Assembly: GCA_030998015.1 (NCBI GenBank)
Contig: JARWMV010000233.1
Location: 1,674,001 to 1,738,000, forward strand
Length of the DNA stretch: 64,000 nucleotides
Direction of reading: 5' to 3'
DNA from: Ceratorhiza oryzae-sativae
Taxonomy: Eukaryota; Basidiomycota; Agaricomycetes; Cantharellales; Ceratobasidiaceae
Below the pieces are notes generated by a model. It saw only the letters and a list, made by a program, of their open reading frames with translations, searched no databases and was not told the origin of the DNA. Every line of letters starts with the position of its first letter. The first letter of the stretch is position 1. This document shows positions 1-11,077 of this stretch, in pieces. The translations under genes and the position numbers were made by a program.

Positions 1-618
1 TGCCATACGGGAGCATGAAAAAAAATCTTCTGCTTCAACCCCATCCTGCCTTTCATAATCTTATGAACGCCATTATCGAGTGTCTCCTTACCTAAAACAT
101 GGCATATCATGTGTAATGTGAGCGTCTCGAGAAGCGGCTGGGTTGGCTCTACTCGGACCTGCTCTCTAGGCCAACACCCATCACCTGAGTCCTGGTTTCC
201 CAGAATTTCAGCCGTTCATTCATAGCGATGATCTAGTGATAATATGTCTGGGTACAAATTTGTTTATATGGCACACAAGGAATATATGACGATGCGAAGC
301 AGTGAATTCCTGAGCCGTTGATCCCCTGAGTACAAAATCTGAGTGTTGCATACTCAGCATTGGGGAATATAGTTTGTGAGAGCGTCCAAAAACATAGCCC
401 ATACTCAAAGACAAGGTTAATCGTAAACCTAGAAATCTTTTTTTAGTTATTTAAGCTGTCGAGGAAAAGTAGGTTTATGGTAATATGCGCATTCAACGCC
501 TGCCAGGAAAGGATGCATCGAAGCCCATTTACATACCGCCGACGGCATTGGCAAGTCATTCAACGATGTATCCTATATGTGAATTAAACTAGCGAATTAC
601 CGTCTGTCCACCCTGCTA
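1..618. other. intergenic, 3' side of Ago A
   Basis: No reading frame with protein-like composition or splice pattern is visible on either strand here. The segment is AT-rich and lies downstream of the Argonaute stop codon at 619-621. It may hold the 3' UTR and terminator of that gene, but no definite signal can be assigned. Confidence 0.5.
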
Positions 619-3600
619 TCATATGTAGAACATCGTCTCTTTCACACTAGGGCCAGTTGGACCTTCCCCCCAGTGTTTATGCGCTTCTTCGACAGCTACT
701 TCCTTGCTGACTTGAGCACCGTATGATACCGTCATTTCGAAAGCGGCCAGAAGCTTTGCTAAGTAGCAGCGACCACGTTCACAAGCGAGCCCTGAGAACG
801 GTGGTTACCTGCATTATTGCAGACGGATTTGGATTGTTACTCACCAGCATAGTAAACTGGAGGAACCAGGGATACGGCCTTTGTAGCGCGTGCAAACATG
901 TAGGATATCCCATAGACCAAGCTCTGAACCTGATCGGCGCTCAAGGGGTTTTCATTGTGTATGACAGTATAGCGGGTTGGACGTGACGTTCCCCGTAATC
1001 CTGCATGGGCTTGAAGGTAGAAGTCGAAGCCATATATGCTGGTAACTATTTGCCATGCAATTCTGAGTCATTTTCAAACCAACAGCGCATCCAGCGAAAG
1101 TCTCACCGCCATGATCAACAACAGTTCCAGGCTTGCAGTTTCCATTGTTGGCATCCTCATCTTTCGTTGGGAAAAATCGTGCATGGTGTTGCTTTTTGGC
1201 AACTAGAATGGTCAATTTTGGATTGTATTTTCTCTCTGATGTCGAAAACTTCGAGAATGCTTCACGAATCTTGGGCAAATCATCACCACGAACCGCCAAG
1301 AATTGGCCTTCAGACACGCCGTTGTGGAAAAACAATATGCGCTGCGGAAGGACCTTGTTCTTTGCACGGAATTGGGCGAGACGCTCGGCCATCATGTCTG
1401 TTAGGTCACTGATAACCTAGCAAGTGTCCCATCCTTCAATGAGCTTCCCAAAGGAGCTATATTTGTATACTCCTTACCTCCTTCTTTGACTCTTGGAGAC
1501 GTAGACTCGCAGGGAACTGCCCGAACATGCTATCCACACTTCCAACCACAGAAGCGATGCTTGGTATACCACACACGCCCCTCAGGCTAGGATGCGTGAC
1601 ATCACTCCCTACCAGCATCGTGGGCTGCTGGCGTAGCCACGACATGACTGGATCTTCTGGCCCGATCGTATGGTTTATGCCGCCGAGCTTCGCGTTGAAC
1701 TTGAGGCCAACATTGGTGTTGTATCGAACCTATACGAGTATGCCAGGTTGTTGCCTTGGTTTTGGTTAAAATAAATAAACACACCTGTCCGTCCTTGAAG
1801 TTGTTGGCTGTGACACAAACTGTCAACACGTCAAGCCTTACATCGCATAGATACTTGATGCCGTTGTAGATTGCACTATCGTGGCTGCTCAGCACCACAA
1901 GTACGATCTTCGGTTTTGGCCTGATCGCCTTGAGCACGCTTGCAATGGCATTCATGGCATTAGGTCGCATTTGAGAGAATGCCTCTGCGCTCCTCGGTGG
2001 TAGTTGAACGTCCACCATCGGTGGCAATTGACGGTTCGTCGCCATGCCCGCGCGCCCGCACGCATCCACAAATCCTTCCACAATATGCTTGCTCGTTGCG
2101 GCCTTCATATCGTACCGCCCACCATCCTGGATGAAGAGCACCGCCCAGTTGTCCAACCTCATACCAACTGCGAACTTGACGTCTCGCATATTCCATGCTG
2201 CATTGTTGACATTCGCTGGCTTCTTGTTCTGGTAATGCACAGTAGGAGCAGGAAGCACCCGACCAGGTACAGTCGCCATCTCTGCCCCGACATGGAGTCC
2301 CATCTGTGCAAGCGGCGAGTTTCTACCCACTAGTCCAAGAGAACTCAGTCCTTCACCAGTGATAGCCTGAGCGTTGACGTTAGGGGGCTGGCAAGCCACA
2401 AGGATCATGTTGGCTGTATGCTCGTCGCTGAGTTTGCCACGGTAGGGCTGGTTGGGTAGGATCGTGCAGACTTCGGGTGGGACAAGTATGGGGCGTTCTT
2501 TGTCGCCTTTGATATCGACGAGTGGCATGAGGGGATACTTCAGTTTGATCTTGTACTCTACCGGGTGTCAGGTTTGGGGCGTCGCAACGGCTAGGAGAGA
2601 AAGCAAACTCACTGCGCTCAAAGTATGCCTCCACCGACATCTTTTGTCCTCCGAACTCGTCGCATACGAACAGATAGTTTCTTGCACTGTCCTTCAGGTA
2701 GATTCCTTTGATCGCCTTGCGCATCCTTCGACCCGTGTGTGTCATCTCGATCCGCAGGTTGTACACAAACGATTTCAGCTGGCTCGCTCGAGACGGCCCA
2801 AACTGCCTGAATAGCTCAGTTAGATTCCCAGGGCGGTAGAGTGCGGTTGTGGCTGCATTCACGTTCACCATCAACTGCTGGAAAGATGGCCGAGCTGAGC
2901 TGTAGAAGCCTCTGTATGCCTCCAGCCCGCCTCCAAGATTGGTGGCTTGACCCAGAGTAGGGAAGAACCACTTGTTGCGACCAACCATCACGCCGTGCTG
3001 GGAGGGGTACTTGGCGAGTAGAATATTGAACGCTGATAGCATAGGCTGTGGATCAAACGTGCCATATCCCTCCGCACCCCCAAGGAACCTGGCAGAATAC
3101 AACCTTATTTAAAAACCAGCCGATGTGCTTTCAATAAAACACACTCACTTTGTCATTTCTGTGGTTTCATGTTTTGTGGCCAGCTTCAGTGCAACCCGGT
3201 ACTTCTTTGACGTCTCGCGCGGCCCGTCCTCGTCTTCCTCATAATATGTTACCCCGACAGAGAACACCTGCGCTGCACCTGTCACAGGTATCTCCTTGAG
3301 CGACACCAAGCGCCGCATATTGTCGTGAGACGCCGAGGCAGCGTATGGTGCAAACTCTGGAGACGACATGAAGATCTGCAGCAGGCGCTTCATGATCCTC
3401 TTTATCCCGGTCTGAGGCTCGACCGATATATCGTAGTCGTAGATTATTGCTTTGCCATACTCCACTGGGAAGAAGTTGGTCCGTAGCTTGATCTCTTGAC
3501 CAGCCGTCCCGAAGTCGGGGCGATGAGGCAGTTGGCTTTCTTCAACAGCGAGCTTGTGGAACGAGGCCACCAAGTCGCCATCGGCATGTGTGGTGAGACG

Positions 3601-3730
3601 ACTGTCGATCGTCGCAGGGCCTGCGTTGAAGATACCGTATCCTCGCCTAGCTTCCCCACGACCACGAGCAACGCGCAGCACACTGCGGCCTCTACCGCGG
3701 TCTCCGTATCCGCGCCCGCTCCCACGTGCA
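619..3730 (-). CDS. Argonaute (copy A), slicer residues lost, 5' end apparently supplied by upstream exon
   Basis: An Argonaute, the small-RNA-binding core of RNA silencing. An RG-rich N-terminus (to about 3620) leads into ArgoN, linker, PAZ, MID and PIWI, ending in the family's hydrophobic C-terminus (ETMFYI) with stop at 619-621. It is the homologue of the plus-strand copy at 39386-42495. Of the PIWI catalytic tetrad, the first Asp (GSDVTHP, codon 1601-1603) and the Glu (SKKE) remain. The third residue is Asn (FFHNGVSEGQF, codon 1321-1323, for the usual RDG), and the fourth is Arg (SRPTRY, codon 972-974, for His). Slicing should therefore be abolished while guide binding could persist. The first recognisable exon (3145-3730) has no in-frame ATG upstream of the conserved ArgoN residues. 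It begins at an apparent 3' splice site, so the start lies further upstream: either ATG 3875 or a kinase fusion. No internal frameshift is visible. Confidence 0.9.
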
Positions 3731-3786
3731 CTAAAAGAAACAGAGTTAAGATGAGGGACCGACAATTTTGGCCTTAGTAAGCATAC
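3731..3786 (-). other. 56-nt intron that would join kinase tail to Argonaute A
   Basis: On the minus strand this segment begins GTATGC and ends with a pyrimidine-rich TTTCTTTTAG preceded by a CTTAAC branch-like element, at the typical intron length for this genome. It contains the stop codon (3774-3776) of the upstream frame. Removing it joins the upstream codons in frame to the RG-rich start of Argonaute A, creating an Asn codon at the junction. What is seen is the splice signals and the frame. That it is used is inference; a transcript is needed. Confidence 0.6.
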
Positions 3787-5717
3787 TTTCTACTCCCACT
3801 ATCGTACTCATAGCTACCAGCTTCAGTTCGTGGGACATCGCAGGAGGTGCTATCCTGATGCTCTCTCCCTTGCATAGAAGTGACAGACTTTTTCTTGCCA
3901 TCGTATGTATAGCCACTTGCCAAGTTCAGGGGAGTGATGCGGGGGGGTCCAAAGACGCTGCTCTCAGGTGTGCTAATCGCGGTGCCCACTGCCCACAAGC
4001 TGTTTGAACCGTAAAAATTCGCGATATTGACAGTCTGCAATAATGCAATGGGCAGGGGACATACCTGCTGGCTCTCTCGAAGAACTCGGAGAGTGTTGAG
4101 ACAGAGGTATCATCGTCGTAAATTTCAGTTGGCCAAGGGTCTTGATTGCCCAGATAGCTTTGCGGGTAGTGCGAAGATTTATGCTGTGTCATGATAATTG
4201 GTCAGAAATTCGGCTAGACACTTCTAGCATGCATACTTTCTGTTTGATCGTTAGAACCAGAAAAATCTTGATCAGCTTGTGAGTATCATCGCTTCGTGCA
4301 ATAGACATACGGCCACCTGATAGCAGAATTGCCATCAGGTCCATATCTTCAATTTAAAAGGTCAACATACCAATTCGAGAAGCTCTCTACATGTAACCCT
4401 GTATATAGATTTGACCCAGCACTTAGCAATCAGATCTCTAACGAAGCTCGTACAATCTCCTAATGACTCGGTTTCCCCACCAGAAATAGACTTGGGTGAT
4501 GGCAATATGACGTGCTCGAGGTTTCCGGGGGCTTCTTCGAGCATGATGCGTTGAACAATCTTGGGGTCATGTTTATATTTCGAGTAGGGAAGCATCCCAG
4601 CTGAAATCTTATGAGAAGGAATCAAGCCGGCTTAACCACATAACTGATTTTTGTGCTTACCTCAAACAAAGTACATCCAAACGACCATACGTCGGATTGT
4701 GTCGATGCAGCGTCAGAATGTCCACCTATTTCGAGCTTAAGGCGCTCTGGGCTTGTCCATCGCACAAGCCCGCTGAAAGACACAGCGGGAACCAAATGCG
4801 AGAACTTTGTCAATGACTCGGTGAGGCCAAACTCTCCAAGTTTGATTGTGCCGTCCGCGGTCACAAAGATCTTGCTCTACAGTATGTTAGGTCACGGTGC
4901 AGGTAAGCAGACGGTTTTACAGACTGCCTTAATGTTTCCATGTACAATAACTGGATCGTGACTATGAAGATACGCCAGACCAGCGAGAATACCTTCGATC
5001 TAGGACATTCGATTGAGAATCATACCAGTTGACCCAAGTATTATTTGCTTACAATTTGATAGCAGATAAATTGGGAACCTCCGCCATGCTCAATATACTT
5101 GACAAAACAAAATGTTAGTACCACAGTACGGATAAGCCATATGTGATGATACTAACGTTGCAAAGGTCACCTTGCTCACAAAGCTCTTGTTCGAAAGACA
5201 GTGTCGCTTCGGAGGGAGCAGACAGGATTGCAATATTCTGATGTCTGAGCCAAGACCACATTGAAGTTTGTTTGGCGAAAGTCTACCAAGAGGCGGATTG
5301 GTTCTCCTTCTATGTACGATCGACGTGCGCAGCATTACCTCGCGGTATTGGGCTAGTATTTCTTCCCCCTGAAAGTTCAGCTCTCTGATTAATATGTTCA
5401 ATAACAATCTAGCTGGGCTCTGAGCGTACCCGTTCTACAGCACTATTGTAAAAATAATTGGGCGAGACTCGTAGTACTTTCTTAACCACCTATTTTATCT
5501 CAAACTTTAGCTTACGAGAGACAGTATAACTGGTTCAATCACCGTAGCACCAGAACTGTCAAGGACAGAAAGCACTCAGTCCGAGTATCATGTCTATGAT
5601 ACTAATATCTACTCACCGCAACACGTCGGCTGCTGCACCCGCAAATAAGAGTTGACCATCCGTTGTAACACCCTCCGTTGTAGCCTGTGCCGTTCTCTGT
5701 TCAGCAGGAAACAGATC
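3774..5717 (-). CDS. protein kinase-like gene, predicted pseudokinase (possible N-terminal half of a kinase-Argonaute chimera)
   Basis: At least eight short exons read as a Rhizoctonia-type Ser/Thr/Tyr kinase-like domain. A beta-3 lysine segment (VVKKVLR, about 5485) leads to an alpha-C exon (RELNFQGEEI), then IEGILAGLAYLH, catalytic loop HGNIKASKIF (4934 region, completed across an intron), GEFGL (about 4832), and WTSPERL with SDVWSFGCTLFEV (4670-4770). The C-lobe ends near LIAKCW and RELLEL at about 4385. Three catalytic positions are replaced: HxD Asp to Asn, catalytic-loop Asn to Lys, and DFG Asp to Glu. Phosphotransfer is therefore unlikely. The C-terminal tail exons (4238-4345, 4075-4190, 3787-3998) form an unrecognised linker. 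Unspliced, the frame stops at 3774; spliced, it enters Argonaute A. The 5' end and the joint near 4350 are not resolved. Confidence 0.7.
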
Positions 5718-6013
5718 CTATTGAGTGTAGAATGAGTATAAGTGTCATAAAGTATGAAGCTGGGTTGTAGCTTGACCATCACATCAATCTATATATAATG
5801 GCAATATGTTTCCTCTTCGATACACGATATGATATTATGCAGCTGAATCCAAGTTTTTCATTCGGGTTATGATGATGATGAGCGGCCACCACAACGTGTG
5901 TCTATATCGTATGTTTGATGGGCGATCACGTGGAACCGAGAATACATCCCTAATACTTCATTACAGATATAACATCAGTTCAACCAATCCACTGGAGTTT
6001 CTTGAGTTGTGCC

Positions 6014-7374
6014 ATGTGTGATCATCAAGTTGCATATCAAGAACGAAAACGCTATAACATTCTTGAAATCAGTGATCTCCAAGACACCGCTAAGTCGACC
6101 CGGAATTCTAGAATCGAGAGGTTAGCCCACAAGTCTGCTCTAGTGCACATAATATAACAACCCCTAATAACTTAATAGGGGATATTACCCTGATTTGGCT
6201 AGCTTACCAGTTAGTACTACTGTACAATAAGCTTGTTATCCCTAAGTTTCTCCACAGATTGGAGTTAAAAAGATAATCGTGCACGATTTTGATAGGGTAG
6301 ATGAAGTGAGCGTCTTCCCTCAATTGTCCCAGATATGTCAATGATAGGCCAAAGCTGAGTGCAGCCCTCAAGAGGGAAATTTCTATATGGTGCACGCTGA
6401 AAGACGAACACTTGAACACGAATATTTTGGAGTTGCTTGGTACGGTTAACTTCAAACAGGAACAAATCTGTGTAAGGGGTTACCCACCGGTTTATTTACC
6501 CGAAGGCCCAATATTTCACTACTACGAAAACGGAAATCTTCTCGAGGTCAGCCATTCATATCTCACAGGGTACTTATCCGAGTGATGGATCTGTTCTCCA
6601 AAGTATCATGGCAAAAATTGTCTAGACGATTTGGATCTCCTCGATCTCGTGAGTTGGATAATTGATTTTTCGTTGTGCTTGACCTGACCATTTCCTTAGT
6701 TTAGGGGTATTGCCTCAGGCATAAGCTACATACATGCTCATAATATTGTCCATGGAGACTTGAAGCGAGTAAGTATATCAAGACTCTAGTCGATGCACGA
6801 GATGATAAGCCTTGAATCCGTAGGAGAACGTTGTGATAGATTACGAAAAGCAGCCGAAAATATGCGATTTTGGCTCAGCTTTTGCTCTGGGTGGATGTTT
6901 AGAATGTCCAGCCAGTCAGCCTGAGAATAGTCAAAACCTTGCGACCGAAATCTACCTTAGTCCTGAAGTATGGGAGAACGATGAGCCAATGAGCTACAAA
7001 TCGGATATATGGGCATTGGGCTGCCTCTTATTCGAGGTGAGAAATTACATTAGGTTTATAATCACTTCTAGGCGGTATGACGATCGCGAGATCAGGTACA
7101 GACTAGAGAGAGAGTTTATAATGGAACGAGAAAAAGTTACAAACAAATAATCGCTAGCATGGCAATGAAGGAATGCCCACCAGCGACTATCGAGTTTTTT
7201 TCTGCAAACGAAATCGCCCAAGCAGTAGGGAGTCTGGCGCTCGCATGCCTATCTCCCGACCCCGGCGACAGACCAGACGCGGAGGAAGTCTCCCGTCGGC
7301 TGTATGATATTGGTCAAGGATCAGTTGGACATGATTTTGCCAGCGAGCAGACATTGGCCATCTTGGTGCAGTGA
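6014..7374 (+). CDS. protein kinase, catalytically intact
   Basis: Divergent from the pseudokinase gene. Exons run from a candidate ATG at 6014 through GVKKIIVHDFDRVDE (beta-3 lysine), then LKREISIWCTLKDEHL and ILELLGTV (alpha-C region, 6358-6470). Next come GISYIHAHNIVHGDLK (about 6725-6770) and, after an intron, ENVVIDYEKQPKICDFGSA (6821-6880). These are followed by YLSPEVW, SDIWALGCLLFEV (to 7036), and a last exon from about 7159 with CLSPDPGDRPDAEEVSRRL. The HGDLK Asp, the catalytic-loop Asn and the DFG motif are all present, unlike its neighbour on the minus strand. This kinase type is strongly expanded in Rhizoctonia; substrates are unknown. The start is chosen as the first ATG of an open exon with protein-like composition and is less certain than the domain. 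Confidence 0.75.
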
Positions 7375-7492
7375 CATAGTCCTATTATGTAGTTTTGCCT
7401 ACGCCATGAAACCGGAAATAATCAAGCGCATAGGAAAGTTGTCTGGTTGTCAGACTTCATTTATATTTTTGCCTAAAGGCCACGTATCAAAG

Positions 7493-8784
7493 CTACACCA
7501 CTGATGGGTTAGTGGCGATAAACCCTCCATCCACGGTAATAATCTGGCCATTGACGTAGTACGACGCAGGGGAAGCCAGGTATACTACAGCCCCAGCTAT
7601 GTCAGCATCACTTGAATAATTTGTCAATACGTGTATGCGTTGACGTCGACCGGATATACACTTACAAACCACCTCGCTCCGATGGAATTTTCGTTATTCC
7701 TTTGGCTACCTTATCGACTAGCTCTGGTGAGAAAGCAGCACCCTATCAAAAAGGCTAAATGGTCTTCTCGGGCTTGAGGTTAAATGGAGACTCGCCTCTG
7801 AGTCAGTCATCTCAGTTGGAAATGGACCCGGAGAGACCGCGTTGACCCGAATGGGGATACGACGTAGAGCGAGCTCCGTAGAGAGCATCTTGGTAATATG
7901 GTTCGCTGCGGCTTTGGATGCGTTGTATGCAAACTACGCATTCAATCGTGGGTAATGCAGCGGATACTTTGTTAGTGAAACACTCACGTGGTTCTGACTG
8001 AGTTTCATCTGCCCTGAGATGCTCGTGATATTGATGATCGACGCACTCCAGCCTCCGGTGGATGCCTCACGAGCACGAGTGGCGGCTTCAAGCAACCCGA
8101 GGAACGCAGTCGAAACGAAAAATATGGAAGACACATTGATACTAAAGAGATCGGCCCAGCCTATTATCGTATTGATGAAGTCAAGGTTTAGGCGACACCG
8201 AACTTATATGCATACCCTGGAAGGATTCATTCCTGAATAAAGCTGCCCCAAGCGTCTGTGTATCTTTTCGCTCTTGCGAAGAGGGATCGGAGAAGAATCC
8301 GGATACAGGACCTACTTGGCCAGCACTGGGTGACCAGTTAATCTCACCTTATGCGTCGAGATCTAACCGACATACTTGTTAATCAGCACGTCCAACTTGC
8401 CATCGTTTGCGGAGATCGTTTCGACTGCTTTTTCAATGCTCGCCTTGTCAGTTACGTCCAGAGCAATCCTGCAGGGTGGTTTACTTGGATTCAACACGCG
8501 ACAAAGCAATCCGCTACTAGACTCACGAGATAATGCTTCCAGTGATGCCATTTGAATGTTCTGCGGCAGCCTTGTCTACAACCTCTTTGCGACGTCCTCC
8601 AATATACACTTTTGCTCCATTGGAAGCTAGTCCCTTCGCCGCCATCAATCCGCTGACGAATTTCTCGGTAAACGCGCTTGTAGCCCATAGGTTCGCCGTG
8701 GACGCACATTCCTGTTCCGCCTCCGGTGACGAGGACCACAAGTCCCGATACGTCGAACACTTTGCTATTGAGCAGATGGCTCAT
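7493..8784 (-). CDS. short-chain dehydrogenase/reductase (classical SDR)
   Basis: A cytosolic-type NAD(P)-dependent oxidoreductase. The start at 8784 gives MSHLLNSKVFDVSG and then a Rossmann beta-1, LVVLVTGGGTGIG, completed across an intron. The NNAG motif (VLINNAGQ) is also completed across an intron near 8330-8385. The catalytic residues follow as NITSISGQ (Ser) and, after an intron, FAYNASKAAANH (Tyr-x3-Lys), then RVNAVSPGPFPTEMT. The C-terminus carries GQIITVDGGF, with stop at 7493-7495. Exons are 100-250 nt with short GT-AG introns. No signal peptide is visible. The substrate cannot be named. The gene shares a 293-bp divergent promoter with the polyol dehydrogenase at 9078, which would fit a role in sugar or polyol redox metabolism, but that link is inferred from position only. 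Confidence 0.88.
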
Positions 8785-9077
8785 TATGGGGTGCTCTAGT
8801 TGTGGGAAGCCTGGAGGTTGTCGACCACAGGCACAGTACTGGGTGCGCAATGATCAAGCCATCCAGGGCCAATCCCGGTCCGTGAAGCCGAAGGTGATGT
8901 GCGCAAATAAGGACAGATCTCCGTGAGAGCGTGTTCTCCAGCCGGATCCCGATGCTTCGCGTTCGGTTTATGGGTCCGGACTCTCTCCAAGCTTGCGGCC
9001 CAGCTCCGATCCAGCTCCTTTAAATTCTTCTGGCATAGCTCCAGTTCATCTACAACCTACCTCGCCTCTTTGTTACG
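8785..9077. promoter_or_regulatory. shared divergent promoter between SDR and polyol dehydrogenase
   Basis: Only 293 bp separate the two divergent start codons. A TTTAAAT element lies about 60 bp upstream of the dehydrogenase ATG, with C/T-rich tracts next to it. Co-regulation is plausible from geometry but not shown. Confidence 0.5.
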
Positions 9078-10680
9078 ATGACTTCTCTCGGCCTCTCTCC
9101 AGAACTTTACGACCCCGCTCTCGTCCTCAAATCCGCTTCGTTTAAAATTCTCTCTGCACCGCCTGAGCGGGATCCCCAGAAAAATATCGCAGTTTTCACA
9201 AATCCTGCTCATGACTTGCATCTCGTAGAAAAGCCTATTCCAAAGGCTGGGCCGGGTCAATGTGTCGTTCACGTTCGCGCGACTGGTATCTGTGGGAGTG
9301 ATTGTCATTTCTGGAAACATGGTCGAATTGGTGGGTGCTATACCTTGTTTATTTTTCACTTGTTCTCACAACATTCTCTAAATTCAAAGGTGATTCTATG
9401 GTTGTTCGAGACGAGAATGGTCTTGGACACGAGAGTGCCGGAATCGTGATCGAAGTTGGCGAGGGTGTCACTGAATTCAAAGTTGGTAAGCACGAGATTT
9501 TATCTATCTTTTCTTCATACATTCTAAAAATTGCACGTTCAAGGTGATCGTGTTGCTATCGAGGCTGGTGTTCCTTGTTCCAAGCCAAGTTGCGAATTTT
9601 GCCGCACTGGAAAATACAACGGATGCCCCGACGTTGTGTTCTTTTCTACCCCACCGTATCACGGTACGATATTCTAATTTTGGGGCTACGTTAATGTCTG
9701 ACGCAAGTCTGCCACCATAGGTACTCTTACCAGGTATCACCTTCACCCTGCGGCGTGGCTTCACAAACTACCGGACTCGATCAGCTTCGAGGAGGGTGCT
9801 TTGCTCGAACCCACCGCCGTCGCCTTGGCAGGTATTGAGCGCTCAGGTCTCCGACTTGGTGATACCACGTTCATCGCAGGTGCTGGTCCTATCGTGAGTC
9901 TGTGCCCGAATGCAATCAGGACTCGATTGTCTAACAGCTTGATCAGGGTCTGGTCACTCTTCTCGCTGCTCGGGCCGCAGGCGCAGAGCCCATCGTCATC
10001 TCGGACTTGAGCGAAACCCGCCTCGAATTTGCCAAGAAGCTTGTCCCAGGTGTTCGCACCATTTTGATCGAAAGGGGTCTTTCGCCTCAGGTACGCCCAT
10101 TCTATGGCGTGTTCAGTCAGTTTCTGAATTTAGGTCTAGGCCCAGGCTGAGAAGGTTGTCGAGTTGCTTGGCGAAAAGGCCGCCGTTACCCTCGAATGCA
10201 CTGGCGTTGAGAGCAGCATCTGGACCTCTATCTACGTAAGTACTATGCCTAGGCACGATCATGATATCTGAATTGCGTTTTGCTATAGTCCGCCAAGTAT
10301 GGTGGGACAGTCTTCATCATCGGAGTTGGCAAAGCAGTTCAAAACATGCCGTTCATGCACCTCTCTGCCAACGAAATTGACGTACGTTGGCAATACCGGT
10401 ATGCAAACCAGTATCCCAAAGCCATCCGTATGTATCTCTAGACAAACATAGCGGCCACGGTTTGACTAGTTTGTGGCTGTATGCAGGTTTGGTCGGTGCG
10501 GGACTATTGAACCTCAAGCCCCTCGTCACGCATAGGTTACCTTTGGAGCAAGGTATCGAAGCATTTGAGATTGCAAATGACATCACGAGAGGTGCGGATG
10601 TTCTGTTCGAGTCGTTTGGCTCCTTTGTTTACAACGTATTCTCTACAGGAAGCATCAAGGTCCAGATCCTCGACGGATAG
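9078..10680 (+). CDS. zinc-dependent polyol dehydrogenase (L-arabinitol 4-dehydrogenase / xylitol dehydrogenase type)
   Basis: A medium-chain zinc dehydrogenase expected to oxidise a pentitol or sorbitol with NAD+, in fungal pentose catabolism. The catalytic zinc ligands appear in [13 protein letters not shown] and [10 protein letters not shown]. The structural zinc cysteines lie in [18 protein letters not shown]. The Rossmann segment is [10 protein letters not shown] with an acidic Asp in [15 protein letters not shown], favouring NAD+. Later motifs are [26 protein letters not shown] and [20 protein letters not shown]. The C-terminus [12 protein letters not shown] is joined across an intron, with stop at 10678-10680. 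About eight exons. The HFWKHG signature is that of fungal L-arabinitol dehydrogenases, but sorbitol or xylitol preference cannot be excluded. Confidence 0.9.
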
Positions 10681-10891
10681 GTATTTAGTTGGAGTATTTG
10701 ATACGGGTACATCGTAGAGTCTAAAATATCATCTCAATCAATTGAAGCCAGAAAGCACATGATCCTGCGAGGCGAAAATACGATGAAATCCAATTGCTGA
10801 TGGGATATGGAAAAAGTAAATTCATGAGCACATCGGCCTCGGGGATGATACCTGGGCCTAGCTCACCAGTCCCTAAAATTATCTACCCATT

Positions 10892-11077
10892 TCATTTCGG
10901 CTCTAAGCCCTGTTTGTCTTTTTCAAACAACTCTTCCACGTCAGGTCGCAACCTGAAATCTAAAGCTCGTAACTTACCTGGGGCCACCACAAATGAGCCG
11001 CCAAATCCAGCGATTACATAGTAGAATCTTGCGAGTAATCCATGTCTTGGACCATAAAACATATATGAGGTGCCCAT
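10892..11077 (-). CDS. small hypothetical protein with one membrane segment
   Basis: An ATG at 11077 opens a short frame starting MGTSYMFYGPRHG, followed by a hydrophobic stretch (FYYVIAGFGGSFVVA) and a charged C-terminus (DKQGLEPK). A GTAAGT donor near 10981 and an AAG acceptor allow a spliced version that ends in the same C-terminal residues. The layout resembles very small mitochondrial inner-membrane subunits, but I do not recognise a family and assign no function. It occupies an otherwise gene-free interval between the polyol dehydrogenase and the hydratase. Confidence 0.35.
   Translation of the reverse strand: MGTSYMFYGPRHGLLARFYYVIAGFGGSFVVAPGKLRALDFRLRPDVEELFEKDKQGLEPK

Noticed and set aside
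3444..3777. Open frames opposite and out of phase with the Argonaute A N-terminus
   Set aside because: They overlap a conserved RG-rich coding exon, and their composition reflects its codon bias.
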